Origin: Actinomycetota bacterium
GTDB lineage: Bacteria; Actinomycetota; Actinomycetes; Propionibacteriales; Nocardioidaceae
Length of the DNA: 16,880 nt
Direction of reading: 5' to 3'
Assembly: GCA_009702305.1 (NCBI GenBank)
Contig: WLIH01000005.1
Coordinates: forward strand, 1-16,880
The notes beneath the pieces were generated by a model. It saw only the letters and a program-made list of their open reading frames with translations, searched no databases and had not been told where the DNA came from. This document shows, in pieces, positions 7,657-15,462 of this stretch; position 1 is the first letter of the stretch; every line of letters starts with the position of its first letter. The position numbers and the translations under genes were made by a program.

Positions 7657-7754
7657 GGGTGAACGCTCAGGTCACCGGTTCCTAACGAAGCGGCGTCCAC
7701 GATTGCCTTGACCGCAGCCCTTACGGTCTCCTGGGCACCGGACGGGAAGAGGCG
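7657..7754 (+). promoter_or_regulatory. Intergenic region upstream of the ABC operon with a possible -10
   Basis: The 98-base gap holds TACGGT at 7723-7728, the same -10-like hexamer as in the arsR promoter, about 30 bases before the ATPase start and ahead of GGAAGAGG (7745-7752). A TTGACC at 7709-7714 lies only 8 bases upstream of it, too close to be its -35, and no good -35 is seen at 16-19 bases. A promoter somewhere here is likely because the ABC genes begin a new unit, but its exact position is uncertain. Confidence 0.35.
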
Positions 7755-8708
7755 ATGGTGAGCGAAGCAGGCGCGGCGGGTGTCGGGTACGACATCGGTG
7801 AGCTCAGCCACTCCGGCGGGGTGTCGGTGCGCTGCCTCGGCGTCGTGCACCTCTACCGCACCTTCGAGGGCCACGACGTCGTTGCCCTCCAGGGTGTCGA
7901 TCTCAGCGTGCACGCCGGTGAGCGGGTCGCGTTCCTCGGGCCGAGCGGCTCGGGCAAGTCGACGCTGCTGACCCTGCTCGGCGGCATCCAGCGGCCCAGC
8001 GCGGGACGGATCTTCCTCGGCGACGTCGAGATCTCGCGGCTCCCCGAGCCGCAGCTCGCATCGCTGCGCTCGGGCTCGGTGAGCACGATGCTGCAGGGCG
8101 CCACCCGCAACCTGCTCTCCTACGCCACCGCCCGGCAGAACCTCGGGTTCGCGCGGCTGAGCCTGAGCAGCGCCGAGCGCAAGGACGCCGTGCCCGAGCG
8201 CGAGCTGCTGCGCCGCGTCGGGCTGGAGGGGCAGGCCGACCAGGTCGTCTCGACCATGTCCGGCGGCCAGCGCCAGCGTCTCGCCCTGGCCTGTGCGGTC
8301 TCGACGGCACCGAGGCTGCTGCTCGCCGACGAGCCGACCAGCCAGCTCTCGCACGAGGACCGCGACGCCGTGATCGGCCTGATCCACGAGCTCGGTGACG
8401 AGCTCGGCACCACGATCATCGTGGTCACCCACCAGCCCGAGGTCGCCGCGACCTTCCCGCGCACCGTGACGATGAAGGGCGGCCGGGTCGGGCTCGAGGG
8501 CCGCGACGGCGCGGAGTACGTCGTCATCGGCGCGGAGGGCGTCGTGCACCTGCCGACCCACCTCGCCGACCAGTGGCCGCAGGGCACCCTGGTGCGCATC
8601 GAGCCGGAGGCCGACGACCGTCTCGTCGTCTCCCGCCCGCCTGACGAAGCACCGGTCGCGGCCGCGGCATCGACCGTGCCCCCGGTGCGCGAGGAGGGTG
8701 GTCGATGA
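7755..8708 (+). CDS. ABC exporter ATPase 1 (MacB/LolD-like) with C-terminal extension
   Basis: This 317-residue nucleotide-binding protein would energise the permeases encoded downstream. It has Walker A GPSGSGKST (62-70), Q-loop Gln114, signature MSGGQRQR (168-175), Walker B RLLLADEP (187-194) and the switch His226. The D-loop reads SQLS (196-199) where SALD is usual, so the conserved Asp is missing. Residues about 253-295 (with YVVIGAEGVVHLP and GTLVRIEPE) form a small extension recalling AbrB-like swapped-hairpin tails seen in actinobacterial ATPases of this type. ATG at 7755 is two bases from GGAAGAGG; GTG at 7758, five bases from it, is equally possible. Its stop overlaps the next start (ATGA). 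Confidence 0.92.
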   Translation: MVSEAGAAGVGYDIGELSHSGGVSVRCLGVVHLYRTFEGHDVVALQGVDLSVHAGERVAFLGPSGSGKSTLLTLLGGIQRPSAGRIFLGDVEISRLPEPQLASLRSGSVSTMLQGATRNLLSYATARQNLGFARLSLSSAERKDAVPERELLRRVGLEGQADQVVSTMSGGQRQRLALACAVSTAPRLLLADEPTSQLSHEDRDAVIGLIHELGDELGTTIIVVTHQPEVAATFPRTVTMKGGRVGLEGRDGAEYVVIGAEGVVHLPTHLADQWPQGTLVRIEPEADDRLVVSRPPDEAPVAAAASTVPPVREEGGR

Positions 8709-9541
8709 ACGACCTCCACGTCACGGACGTCACCTACGTCGTCGGTCGTCCGCTGCTCGACGGGGTCGGCCTCACCTTCCCCGCTGGTCGCCTCACAGCG
8801 CTGTCGGGCCCGAGCGGCTCGGGCAAGACCACGCTGCTCTCGATCGCCGGCGGGCTGCTCCAGCCCAGCGCGGGCTCGACGGCGTACGCCGGCGCGCCGA
8901 TGTGGCGCGGCACCGGCGACCCTCGGCCCGAGGTCGCCTTCGTGCTGCAGGTCTACGGCCTGGTGCCGATCCTCTCGGCGCGGGAGAACGTCTCGATCGC
9001 CCTGCGTGCGCGCGGCGTGCCGGCCCGGGAGGCCGACGAGCGGGCCCAGCAGGCGCTGGCCCGCTTCCACATCGCCGACCTCGGCGACCGTCAGGTCGAG
9101 GAGCTCTCCGGCGGCCAGATGCAGCGGGTCGCCCTCGCACGTGGTCTGTGCGTCGGGGCTCCGGTGCTGCTGGCCGACGAGCCGACCAGCGAGCTCGACG
9201 AGGGCAACCGCAGCCTCGTGCTCGCCGAGCTGCGCCGCGAGGCAGACCAGGGCTCGGTGGTGGTCGTGGCGACCCACGACCCGGCGGTGGTCGAGGCGTG
9301 CGACCTGCACTTCGCGCTCGACGAGGGCCGCTTGGTCGACCACACCGAGCCCGTCCACCTCAAGCCCGTCCACCTCAAGCCCGCAGCTCCCGCCCCGGTG
9401 GCAGTGAGCGCCGCACGACCGGACCCGTCCGCACCGGTGAGCCCGGCCGTCCCCCCGACCGCGGACGAGCCGAAGGCACCGACCACGACGTCCGACGGCG
9501 ATCCGCACTCCGCCTTCCGTCGACCCGGCGCCGGCGGCTGA
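8705..9541 (+). CDS. ABC exporter ATPase 2 (MacB/LolD-like)
   Basis: This 278-residue ATPase has all canonical motifs: Walker A GPSGSGKTT (35-43), Q-loop Gln82, signature ELSGGQMQR (133-141), Walker B VLLADEP (154-160), D-loop SELD (162-165) and switch His191. The intact D-loop contrasts with the preceding paralogue, suggesting the two may work as an asymmetric heterodimer. After about residue 213 the chain becomes a low-complexity Pro/Ala-rich tail containing a duplicated PVHLK (216-225), probably disordered. GAGGAGG at 8691-8697, seven bases before the ATG, is a strong ribosome binding site, and the start overlaps the previous stop by ATGA. The permease gene follows after seven bases. Confidence 0.93.
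   Translation: MNDLHVTDVTYVVGRPLLDGVGLTFPAGRLTALSGPSGSGKTTLLSIAGGLLQPSAGSTAYAGAPMWRGTGDPRPEVAFVLQVYGLVPILSARENVSIALRARGVPAREADERAQQALARFHIADLGDRQVEELSGGQMQRVALARGLCVGAPVLLADEPTSELDEGNRSLVLAELRREADQGSVVVVATHDPAVVEACDLHFALDEGRLVDHTEPVHLKPVHLKPAAPAPVAVSAARPDPSAPVSPAVPPTADEPKAPTTTSDGDPHSAFRRPGAGG
9350..9379 (+). repeat. 15-bp in-frame tandem repeat in ATPase 2
   Basis: CCCGTCCACCTCAAG is present twice in perfect tandem, 9350-9364 and 9365-9379, encoding PVHLK twice at the start of the C-terminal tail. It is a probable slippage duplication in a region with little structural constraint. Confidence 0.9.
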
Positions 9542-9548
9542 GCCGCGC

Positions 9549-11807
9549 ATGATCCGGACCCTGCGCGGGGCCTGGTCCCGCCGGGGGACCCTGCTGCCGC
9601 TGCTGCTCCTGACGGTCGTCGTCGTGGCGGGCGCGGTGGCGGTGCTCGGCTTCGCCGACGCGGCCGGCACCTCGCAGCTGCTGGCCGCGCCGCTGCTGCT
9701 GCTCGCGATGGTGGCGGTGCCGGCGACCGGTCGCGAGCTCGCGATCGCCCGGCGCCCCGAGATCGCGCTCGCCCGCCTCCGCGGTCTCGACGGCGGGCCG
9801 CTGTACGCCGTGCTGGCGCTCGAGCCGCTGCTGGTGCTGCTGCTCGGCGGCCTGCTGGGCGTGCTCGGCGGCACGGCGCTCGCCGCGGTCACCGCCGAGG
9901 CCTGGGTCGGCGACGCCGGCACGCCGTTCAGCAGCGCCGCGGTGCTGGCGACCTTCGCGATCGTGCTGGTCGGTCTCGGCGCCGTGCTCGTCGGGATGGT
10001 CGGCGCCGTCCGCGAGCCGCTGGTCGACCAACTGCGGCTCGCGGCACGACCGCGGCGCACCAGCACCGGTGAGGCGTTCGGTCAGGTGCTGATCGTGGTC
10101 GCCGCGCTCGTCGCGGCCTACCGCAGCGACGTCGGGTCCGACGCCGACCCGGACGCGCTCGTGCTGGTCGGCCCGGCCCTGATCGGCCTCGCGGCCGGTC
10201 AGGTGGGTGTCTGGCTGCTGCGCGGCGCCGCGCGTCTCGCCGTCCGTCGCACGGCGCACGCCGCCGTGCCCGCCTTCCTGGCCTCGCGTCGGCTCGCTCG
10301 CGTCGCCGACACCGCGACCGCGCTGCGGGTGCTGGTCGCCGCCGCCGTCGTGGCCGGGCTGGCCGTGACCGGGGCGACCCAGGTCGACGACTGGACGAGC
10401 GACACGGCGCGGCTGCGCGCCGGGGCCCCCCTGCGCTACGACCTCGACACCGACGCGACGGGCGCCCTGGCGCTGGTCCAGCGACTCGACCCGGAAGGCC
10501 GCTGGCTGATGGCGGCGGTGCTGGTGCCCGGCGAGGGCAGCGTGCCGGCGCGACGCGCCTTCCTCGACCTCAGCCGCTACGACGCCGTGCTCGGCGACTT
10601 CTACACCGCGACGCCGGCCGCCGGTCTCAGCAGCACCGTCGCCCTGCTCGGCTCCGGCACGCCGGCCTACGCCGCCGGTGGTCGACTCAGCGTCACCGTC
10701 GCCGGCGTCAGCCGCCGGCTCAGGGGCGAGCTGCACCCGACGGTCGACGTGACCTACCGGCTGCCCGACGGCACCGTCAGCTCGGTCGGGCTCCAGGCCG
10801 AGCTGCCGCTCTCCGGTGAGCCGGTCACGACGGTGCTGCCCTTCGACGTGTGCCCGCAGGGCTGCGAGGTCGTCGGGCTGACCCTGCGCCGCGCGCCCGG
10901 CGACATCCGGCTGCCGTGGGTGCTGACCGACCTCGAGGTCGGCGGCCTCGACGTGCTCGATCTCGACCTGCGCTCCTCCCCGACGGCACCGACCCGGGTC
11001 GCGACCGGGCTGATGGTCAGCACCCGCAGGGCGCCCGCCGAGGCGACCGTCGGGCCGGCCCCCGGCGCCGTGCCGGTGCTGGCGACCGACACCGCTTCGT
11101 GGCGCGACGGCGACCCGATCCTCGACTCGCCCGGCGGCGAGGACCTGCCCGCGAGGGTCGTCGCCCGGCTCCCGGCTCTGCCGCTCGTCGAGGGCGACGG
11201 GCTGCTCGCCGACCTGCCGTCGGCGGCCACCGGAGCGCCCCCCACGGTGCCGATCGCCGAGGTGATGGTGCTGGCCCGCGCCGACACCCCCGACGACCTG
11301 CGCGACGCGCTCGCCGACGTGGCCCGCGCCCCGCGCACGCTCGACGAGGTCGAGCAGCAGGTGAGTGACGCGAGTGGCGCGGCCCAGGCCCTGGTCTACG
11401 CGCTGATGGCGCTCTTCTGCCTGGTCGCCGCCCTGCTGGTGCTCGCGGCGGCGGTGGCACGCGAACGCGGCGCATGGATCCGCGACGTCGCCGCCCTCCG
11501 CGTGGTCGGTCTCGGCCGCGAGCGGATCCGGGCCGCCTCCGTGGTCGAGGTCGGCGGACTGCTGGTGGTGGCGGTGGCGGCCTCGCTCGGCGGCTCGGCC
11601 GCGGCGATCGCGCTGCTCCTGGGCAACCTGCCCCTCGTCGACGTGCCGGTGCACGCCGTGCCCCTGAGCACCGCCGTCGCCCTTGCTCCCCTGCTGGCGC
11701 TGGCGGGGATCGTCGCGGCCCTGGTGGCGATCGTCGTCGGACGCGGTCGCCGCTTCGGGGCCGACGGCTCCCGGCCGGCGATCCTGCGAGAGCAGGCCCA
11801 ACGATGA
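9549..11807 (+). CDS. ABC exporter permease 1 (FtsX/MacB-type)
   Basis: This 752-residue integral membrane protein has hydrophobic segments near 15-36, 42-58, 85-113, 129-155, 176-225 and 258-276. A large extracytoplasmic domain spans about 277-610, and three terminal helices lie near 613-637, 665-692 and 706-732. This layout of a big external loop before a terminal three-helix bundle is that of FtsX/MacB/LolC permeases, which act by mechanotransmission and not by a classical pore. RDVAALRVVGLGRERI (645-660) is the usual post-helix coupling segment. The external domain holds RLDPEGRWLMAA (312-323) and CPQGC (435-439), both echoed in the next permease. ATG at 9549 lacks an obvious ribosome binding site, so coupling to ATPase 2 is likely. 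Cargo is unknown. Confidence 0.9.
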   Translation: MIRTLRGAWSRRGTLLPLLLLTVVVVAGAVAVLGFADAAGTSQLLAAPLLLLAMVAVPATGRELAIARRPEIALARLRGLDGGPLYAVLALEPLLVLLLGGLLGVLGGTALAAVTAEAWVGDAGTPFSSAAVLATFAIVLVGLGAVLVGMVGAVREPLVDQLRLAARPRRTSTGEAFGQVLIVVAALVAAYRSDVGSDADPDALVLVGPALIGLAAGQVGVWLLRGAARLAVRRTAHAAVPAFLASRRLARVADTATALRVLVAAAVVAGLAVTGATQVDDWTSDTARLRAGAPLRYDLDTDATGALALVQRLDPEGRWLMAAVLVPGEGSVPARRAFLDLSRYDAVLGDFYTATPAAGLSSTVALLGSGTPAYAAGGRLSVTVAGVSRRLRGELHPTVDVTYRLPDGTVSSVGLQAELPLSGEPVTTVLPFDVCPQGCEVVGLTLRRAPGDIRLPWVLTDLEVGGLDVLDLDLRSSPTAPTRVATGLMVSTRRAPAEATVGPAPGAVPVLATDTASWRDGDPILDSPGGEDLPARVVARLPALPLVEGDGLLADLPSAATGAPPTVPIAEVMVLARADTPDDLRDALADVARAPRTLDEVEQQVSDASGAAQALVYALMALFCLVAALLVLAAAVARERGAWIRDVAALRVVGLGRERIRAASVVEVGGLLVVAVAASLGGSAAAIALLLGNLPLVDVPVHAVPLSTAVALAPLLALAGIVAALVAIVVGRGRRFGADGSRPAILREQAQR

Positions 11808-14800
11808 GGAGCGTGCTGCTCGGCACCGTCCTGCGCGGCCTGAGGTCGCGCCTGCTGCTCTCCGCGGGCTCGGTGCTGCTGACGGCGCTCGCGATCGGCT
11901 CCGCCGTGCTCGGGCCGGTCTTCCAGAGCGCGGTGACCAACTCCTACCTCGTCACCCGGCTGGGCGATGCCCCCAACGCCCTGACCGGCCTCTCGTGGGT
12001 CTACCGACCCGACGGCTCGGCCGGTGGACCCGCGGGGGCGATCACGGCCGCGGCCGACGAGACCGACCGGTTGCCCGGGGTCTACGCGCCCGCCCAGACG
12101 ATGCTCTGGGGAGACCAGGTCGAGGGCCTCGGCGGGCTGGCGCGGCTCGCGGCCAAGGTCGGCCAGTGCGACCACCTCCAGATCGAGGGCGCCTGTCCCG
12201 AGCAGCCCGGCGAGGTGCTGATGCTGCGCGGCGACGCCGACGACACCGACACGCGCCTGGGCGACGACCTCGACCTGGCCGGGATCGGCACGGTCACGGT
12301 CGTCGGCACGTACGCCGTCCCGGAGGCCGACGAGGCCGACTGGTGGTTCGACCTGTCGCGCTTCGCCAGCTTCCCGCCGCAGGAGCGCCGGGGCGCCTCC
12401 TCGCCGTACATGCCGGCCCCGCTGCTCACCGTGCAGACCGCCTTCGAGGACCTGCCGGCCGACGGCTGGACGGTGCTGGTCGACCGCCGTCTCGACGCTC
12501 CACCCGACCTCACCCTCGACGACCTCGGCGAGGTGCAGGACGTCGCCGAAGCGCTGCCCGAGGACCCGGTCGCCGTCACCGGCGGCACCCTGACGGTGGT
12601 CTCGATCAACGACATCGGCGCGATCGTCACCGAGACACGCGACCAGCAGGCCACGGCGCGGGCGTCGGTCGCACCGGCGGTGCTCTCGCTCGTGCTGGTC
12701 GCCCTGGCGCTGCTGCTGCGGCTGCTGATGGCCGCCGCCGACCTGCGCCTGCCCGAGCTCGCCCTCGCGTCGCTGCGCGGACTGCCCCGACGGCGGATGT
12801 GGCTGCTCGGGCTCTCCGAGCCGCTCACCGTGCTCGCGCTGTCGGTGCCCGTCGGCGCGGTGCTCGGCATCGGCTCGGCGCTGGTGCTGGTGCGCACCTG
12901 GCTGATCCCCGGGCTGCCTCTCCCGCTGCCCTGGACCTCCGTCGTCGCCGGGCTGCTGGTCGCCGTCGGTGCCCTCGCGGTGGCCGTCGTGGCGGTCGGG
13001 CTGGTGCTCCGGGTGACGCTGTCCGAGCAGCTCAGCGGCGTACGCCGTCCGCAGCGGTCGCGGCGATCGGCCGTCGTCCTGCAGCTGGCCCTGGTGGCGG
13101 CCGCGATCGCCGTGCTGGCCAGCAAGCTCTCCGCCGGGGCGAGCGGCGACCCCGACCTGACCGACCTGGTGCTGCCGGTGCTGCTCGCCGTCGTCGCCGG
13201 GCTCGCGACCGCGCGCGCCACGGCCGTGCTCGCCACCTGGTGGACCCGGACCCGGTCGCGGACCCGCTCGCTGAGCGGGTTCGTCGCGGCCCGCGCGATC
13301 AGCCGGCGCCAGGAGGGCACCCTGGTGATCCTGCCGGTCACCGCCGCGATCGCCATCTGCGTCTTCGGCGCCGGGGTCTACGACTCCGCGGGGCAGTGGC
13401 GCGCCAGCGTCGCCGCCACCGCGGCGCCCGCGCAGGTCATCTGGACCTCGCCACTGCCGCTCGACGGCACCGTCGGACTGACCCGGCGCCTCGACCCGGA
13501 GGGGCAGTGGCTGATGGCGGCCAGCACCGTGCGCACCACCGGGCCGTCCTTCGTGGCGATGGACACCTCGCGGTTGACCCGGGTCGGGGTGTGGTCGGAC
13601 CAGTGGACCCCGGGATTCTCGACCGAGCAGATCACCGAGGCGTTGCGCCCGCGCGGCACCGTGCCGGAGCTGGTCGGCGGCTCGATCGGGCTCACCGTCA
13701 CCAACGACGCCGTGACCGACGCCGACCTGACGCTGCGGGTGCGGCTCGTGGTGCCCGGCGAGGACGCGCACTTCGCCTTCCTCGGCCCCTATCCAGCGGG
13801 CCAGACGTACACCAACACGCAGCGCACGCCGTACTGCCGCGACGGCTGCCGCGTCGAGGCGATCACCGTCGGCGGGCCGGCCGCCCTGCCGATCACGATC
13901 CAGGGCTCCCTCACCGCCTCCGACCTCACCGTCGACGGCGAGCTCCTCGAGGGCGCGATCCGCGACGCCGGGTGGTCGGTCTCCTCCGAGGCGTCCTCCC
14001 CCGAGGCGGTCACCGGGTTGAGCACCGACGGCGAGCAGCTCGAGATCGAGGCGTCCTCCGACAAGCCGGTGATCCTGCAGCTCACCGCCGGCGACCTGCC
14101 GCTCGCGCTGCCCGTCGTCCAGGGCGTCGACGCGACCACCGAGCCGGACCCCAACTCGTTCTCGGAGACCTCGTCGCTCGACTTCGAGATCTCCCCGGTG
14201 CGGATCGCGGCCAGCGTGCCGCTGCTGGGGCCGCGGGGGCTGCTGATCGACTACGACACCCTGAGCACCAACCGGCTGATCTACGACCAGGAGAACCCGG
14301 TCTACGTCTTCGCGCGCGCCGACACCCCCGACGACGTGCGCCAGGGCCTGCTCGACCGCGGCCTGAGCGTCGACACCACCCTCGCCGAGGTCCAGGGCGG
14401 CCTCGACCAGAGCGCCTACGCGCTCGCGCTGCGCCTGTACGCCGTCGTCGCGCTGCTCGTGCTGCTGATGGCGGTCGCCGCTCTCGCGGTCAGCACGGCC
14501 GTGCAGCTGCCGTCGCGGCGCCGCGACGCGGCCTCGCTGCGGGTCGTCGGGGTGCCGCGCCGCGCGGTCATGTCGGCCGTGGTGCGCGAGTTCGCCGTCG
14601 TCCTCGGCGGCACGGCCGTCGCGGGCCTGGCGGCCGGGTCGCTGGCGCAGTACGTCGTGCTGCGCACCGTCACCCTCGGCTACGCCGACACTCCCTCCAC
14701 CCCGGCCCTGGTCGCCGAGATCGACCCCGTGCGGCTCGCGCTGCTGGCGGCGCTGACCGGGGTCCTCTTCGGCACCGTGGCGCTCGTCAGTGCGATCTTG

Positions 14801-14848
14801 ACAGTGCGCGGGGCCCGTGGCTCGACGCTGCGCGAGTCCGCGCGCTGA
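11804..14848 (+). CDS. ABC exporter permease 2 (large FtsX/MacB-type)
   Basis: This 1014-residue protein begins at the ATG overlapping the permease 1 stop (ATGA). The frame stays open upstream to 11474, but that part lies inside permease 1. Order: an N-terminal helix (15-42); extracytoplasmic domain A (about 43-285, with Cys122 and Cys131); a membrane block (288-526); extracytoplasmic domain B (about 527-868); and three terminal helices (872-898, 925-955, 975-1000). Residues from about 290 onward parallel permease 1: PELALASLRGL (317-327), RLDPEGQWLMAA (562-573), CRDGC (678-682), ARADTPDDV (837-845) and RRDAASLRVVGVPRR (906-920). Permease 2 is therefore a permease 1-like unit with an extra N-terminal helix and external domain. 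It probably pairs with permease 1 and the two ATPases. Confidence 0.9.
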   Translation: MRSVLLGTVLRGLRSRLLLSAGSVLLTALAIGSAVLGPVFQSAVTNSYLVTRLGDAPNALTGLSWVYRPDGSAGGPAGAITAAADETDRLPGVYAPAQTMLWGDQVEGLGGLARLAAKVGQCDHLQIEGACPEQPGEVLMLRGDADDTDTRLGDDLDLAGIGTVTVVGTYAVPEADEADWWFDLSRFASFPPQERRGASSPYMPAPLLTVQTAFEDLPADGWTVLVDRRLDAPPDLTLDDLGEVQDVAEALPEDPVAVTGGTLTVVSINDIGAIVTETRDQQATARASVAPAVLSLVLVALALLLRLLMAAADLRLPELALASLRGLPRRRMWLLGLSEPLTVLALSVPVGAVLGIGSALVLVRTWLIPGLPLPLPWTSVVAGLLVAVGALAVAVVAVGLVLRVTLSEQLSGVRRPQRSRRSAVVLQLALVAAAIAVLASKLSAGASGDPDLTDLVLPVLLAVVAGLATARATAVLATWWTRTRSRTRSLSGFVAARAISRRQEGTLVILPVTAAIAICVFGAGVYDSAGQWRASVAATAAPAQVIWTSPLPLDGTVGLTRRLDPEGQWLMAASTVRTTGPSFVAMDTSRLTRVGVWSDQWTPGFSTEQITEALRPRGTVPELVGGSIGLTVTNDAVTDADLTLRVRLVVPGEDAHFAFLGPYPAGQTYTNTQRTPYCRDGCRVEAITVGGPAALPITIQGSLTASDLTVDGELLEGAIRDAGWSVSSEASSPEAVTGLSTDGEQLEIEASSDKPVILQLTAGDLPLALPVVQGVDATTEPDPNSFSETSSLDFEISPVRIAASVPLLGPRGLLIDYDTLSTNRLIYDQENPVYVFARADTPDDVRQGLLDRGLSVDTTLAEVQGGLDQSAYALALRLYAVVALLVLLMAVAALAVSTAVQLPSRRRDAASLRVVGVPRRAVMSAVVREFAVVLGGTAVAGLAAGSLAQYVVLRTVTLGYADTPSTPALVAEIDPVRLALLAALTGVLFGTVALVSAILTVRGARGSTLRESAR

Positions 14849-14854
14849 CCGCCG

Positions 14855-14932
14855 CCCTTGTAACGCGCTGTTCGTCAGTCTTCTGACCCGTTACAACGGG
14901 CTAGAAGACCAACTAACAGCGCGTTACAAGGG
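14855..14932. repeat. 78-bp nested near-palindrome downstream of the ABC operon
   Basis: The element is symmetric about 14893.5. Perfect 18-base outer arms, CCCTTGTAACGCGCTGTT (14855-14872) and AACAGCGCGTTACAAGGG (14915-14932), enclose 7-base arms GTCTTCT (14878-14884) and AGAAGAC (14903-14909). At the centre is CCCGTTACAACGGG (14887-14900), itself a palindrome around AC. The spacers between arms are equal on both sides, so 33 of 39 positions pair plus one G-T. It starts seven bases after the permease 2 stop, so an intrinsic terminator is the simplest role, but the length and nesting exceed a normal terminator. A REP/MITE-like repeat, a structured small RNA or a protein-binding site are alternatives. 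Confidence 0.9.
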
Positions 14933-14944
14933 GCGCTTCGCCCC
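14930..14944. terminator. Short GC hairpin overlapping the end of the palindrome
   Basis: GGGGCG (14930-14935) and CGCCCC (14939-14944) form a perfect 6-bp stem with a CTT loop. The first three bases are shared with the outer arm of the 78-bp palindrome, so the two structures cannot both form completely. It could act as an extra terminator stem or as an alternative fold. Confidence 0.5.
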
Positions 14945-14962
14945 CCGAGCCACACTGACCCC

Positions 14963-15460
14963 ATGAGCCGCATCAAGCGCGAGGTGCCCGGACCGGGGCA
15001 GGAGTCGGTGTGGGACTACCCGCGCCCGCCGCTGCTGCGGGTGGGCCACGAGAGCATCGAGATCGAGCTGGGCGGGCAGGTGGTCGCGCGCACCACCACG
15101 AGCTGGCAGGTGCTCGAGACCAGCCATCCCCCGACCTACTACCTGCCGCGCGCGGCCTTCGCGCCCGGCACGCTGCGGCCGGCGGCCGGGCACACGGTCT
15201 GCGAGTGGAAGGGCCGGGCGTCGTACGTCGACGTGGTCGCGGGCGAGGTCGTGGCCGCTCGAGCGGGCTGGTTCTACCCCGATCCGACGCCGGCCTTCGC
15301 GGCACTGCGCGACGCGATCGCGGTGATGCCGGCGGGGATGGATCGCTGCACCGTGGACGGCGAGTTGGTGCGTGCGCAGGAGGGTGGCTTCTACGGCGGG
15401 TGGATCACCGACCGGGTGGTCGGCCCGTTCAAGGGCTCACCCGGCTCGTGGGGCTGGTGA
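14963..15460 (+). CDS. DUF427 domain protein
   Basis: This 165-residue protein matches DUF427: SVWDYPRPP (15-23), VLETSHPPTYYLP (50-62), CEWKGRASY (80-88), GWFYPDPTPAF (102-112), the CTVDGELV block and the closing GGFYGGWITDRVVGPFKG (141-158). The domain has a small beta-rich fold; its biochemical role is unknown despite an older label of nucleotidyltransferase-like. ATG at 14963 has no Shine-Dalgarno sequence. CACACT six bases upstream could be a weak -10 for a leaderless message, but no -35 fits. The TGA stop is one base from the stop of the convergent GH6 gene. Confidence 0.9.
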   Translation: MSRIKREVPGPGQESVWDYPRPPLLRVGHESIEIELGGQVVARTTTSWQVLETSHPPTYYLPRAAFAPGTLRPAAGHTVCEWKGRASYVDVVAGEVVAARAGWFYPDPTPAFAALRDAIAVMPAGMDRCTVDGELVRAQEGGFYGGWITDRVVGPFKGSPGSWGW

Positions 15461-15462
15461 GC
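15435..15462. terminator. Stem-loop spanning the two convergent stop codons
   Basis: GCTCACC (15435-15441) and GGTGAGC (15456-15462) are perfectly complementary around a 14-base loop. The right arm contains the TGA of the DUF427 gene and touches the stop of the GH6 gene on the other strand. With only one base between the two genes, this coding-embedded hairpin is the only visible candidate for termination in either direction. It is modest and could be chance. Confidence 0.35.

Noticed and set aside
7709..7728. TTGACC and TACGGT taken as a paired -35/-10 before the ABC operon
   Set aside because: The spacer is only 8 bases, far below the 16-19 needed; only the -10-like element was kept, at low confidence.
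9375..11801. An 808-codon open frame on the minus strand opposite ATPase 2 and permease 1
   Set aside because: It is rich in Arg, Gly, Gln and His with no recognisable domain, and lies wholly antisense to well-supported genes; long antisense frames are expected at this GC content.
11396..13771. A 791-codon minus-strand frame opposite the two permeases
   Set aside because: Low-complexity composition and no motif; it is the complement of membrane-protein coding sequence with strong third-position GC.
11683..14886. A 1067-codon plus-strand frame overlapping permease 2 in another frame
   Set aside because: It is dominated by Arg, Ala, Gly and Pro without hydrophobic segments or motifs, while the alternative frame gives a coherent membrane protein.
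14855..14932. Recurring TTACAA/TTGTAA words considered as a CRISPR-like or phage attachment array
   Set aside because: The copies are mirror-symmetric parts of one palindrome, not direct repeats with spacers, and no integrase, tRNA or cas gene is nearby.
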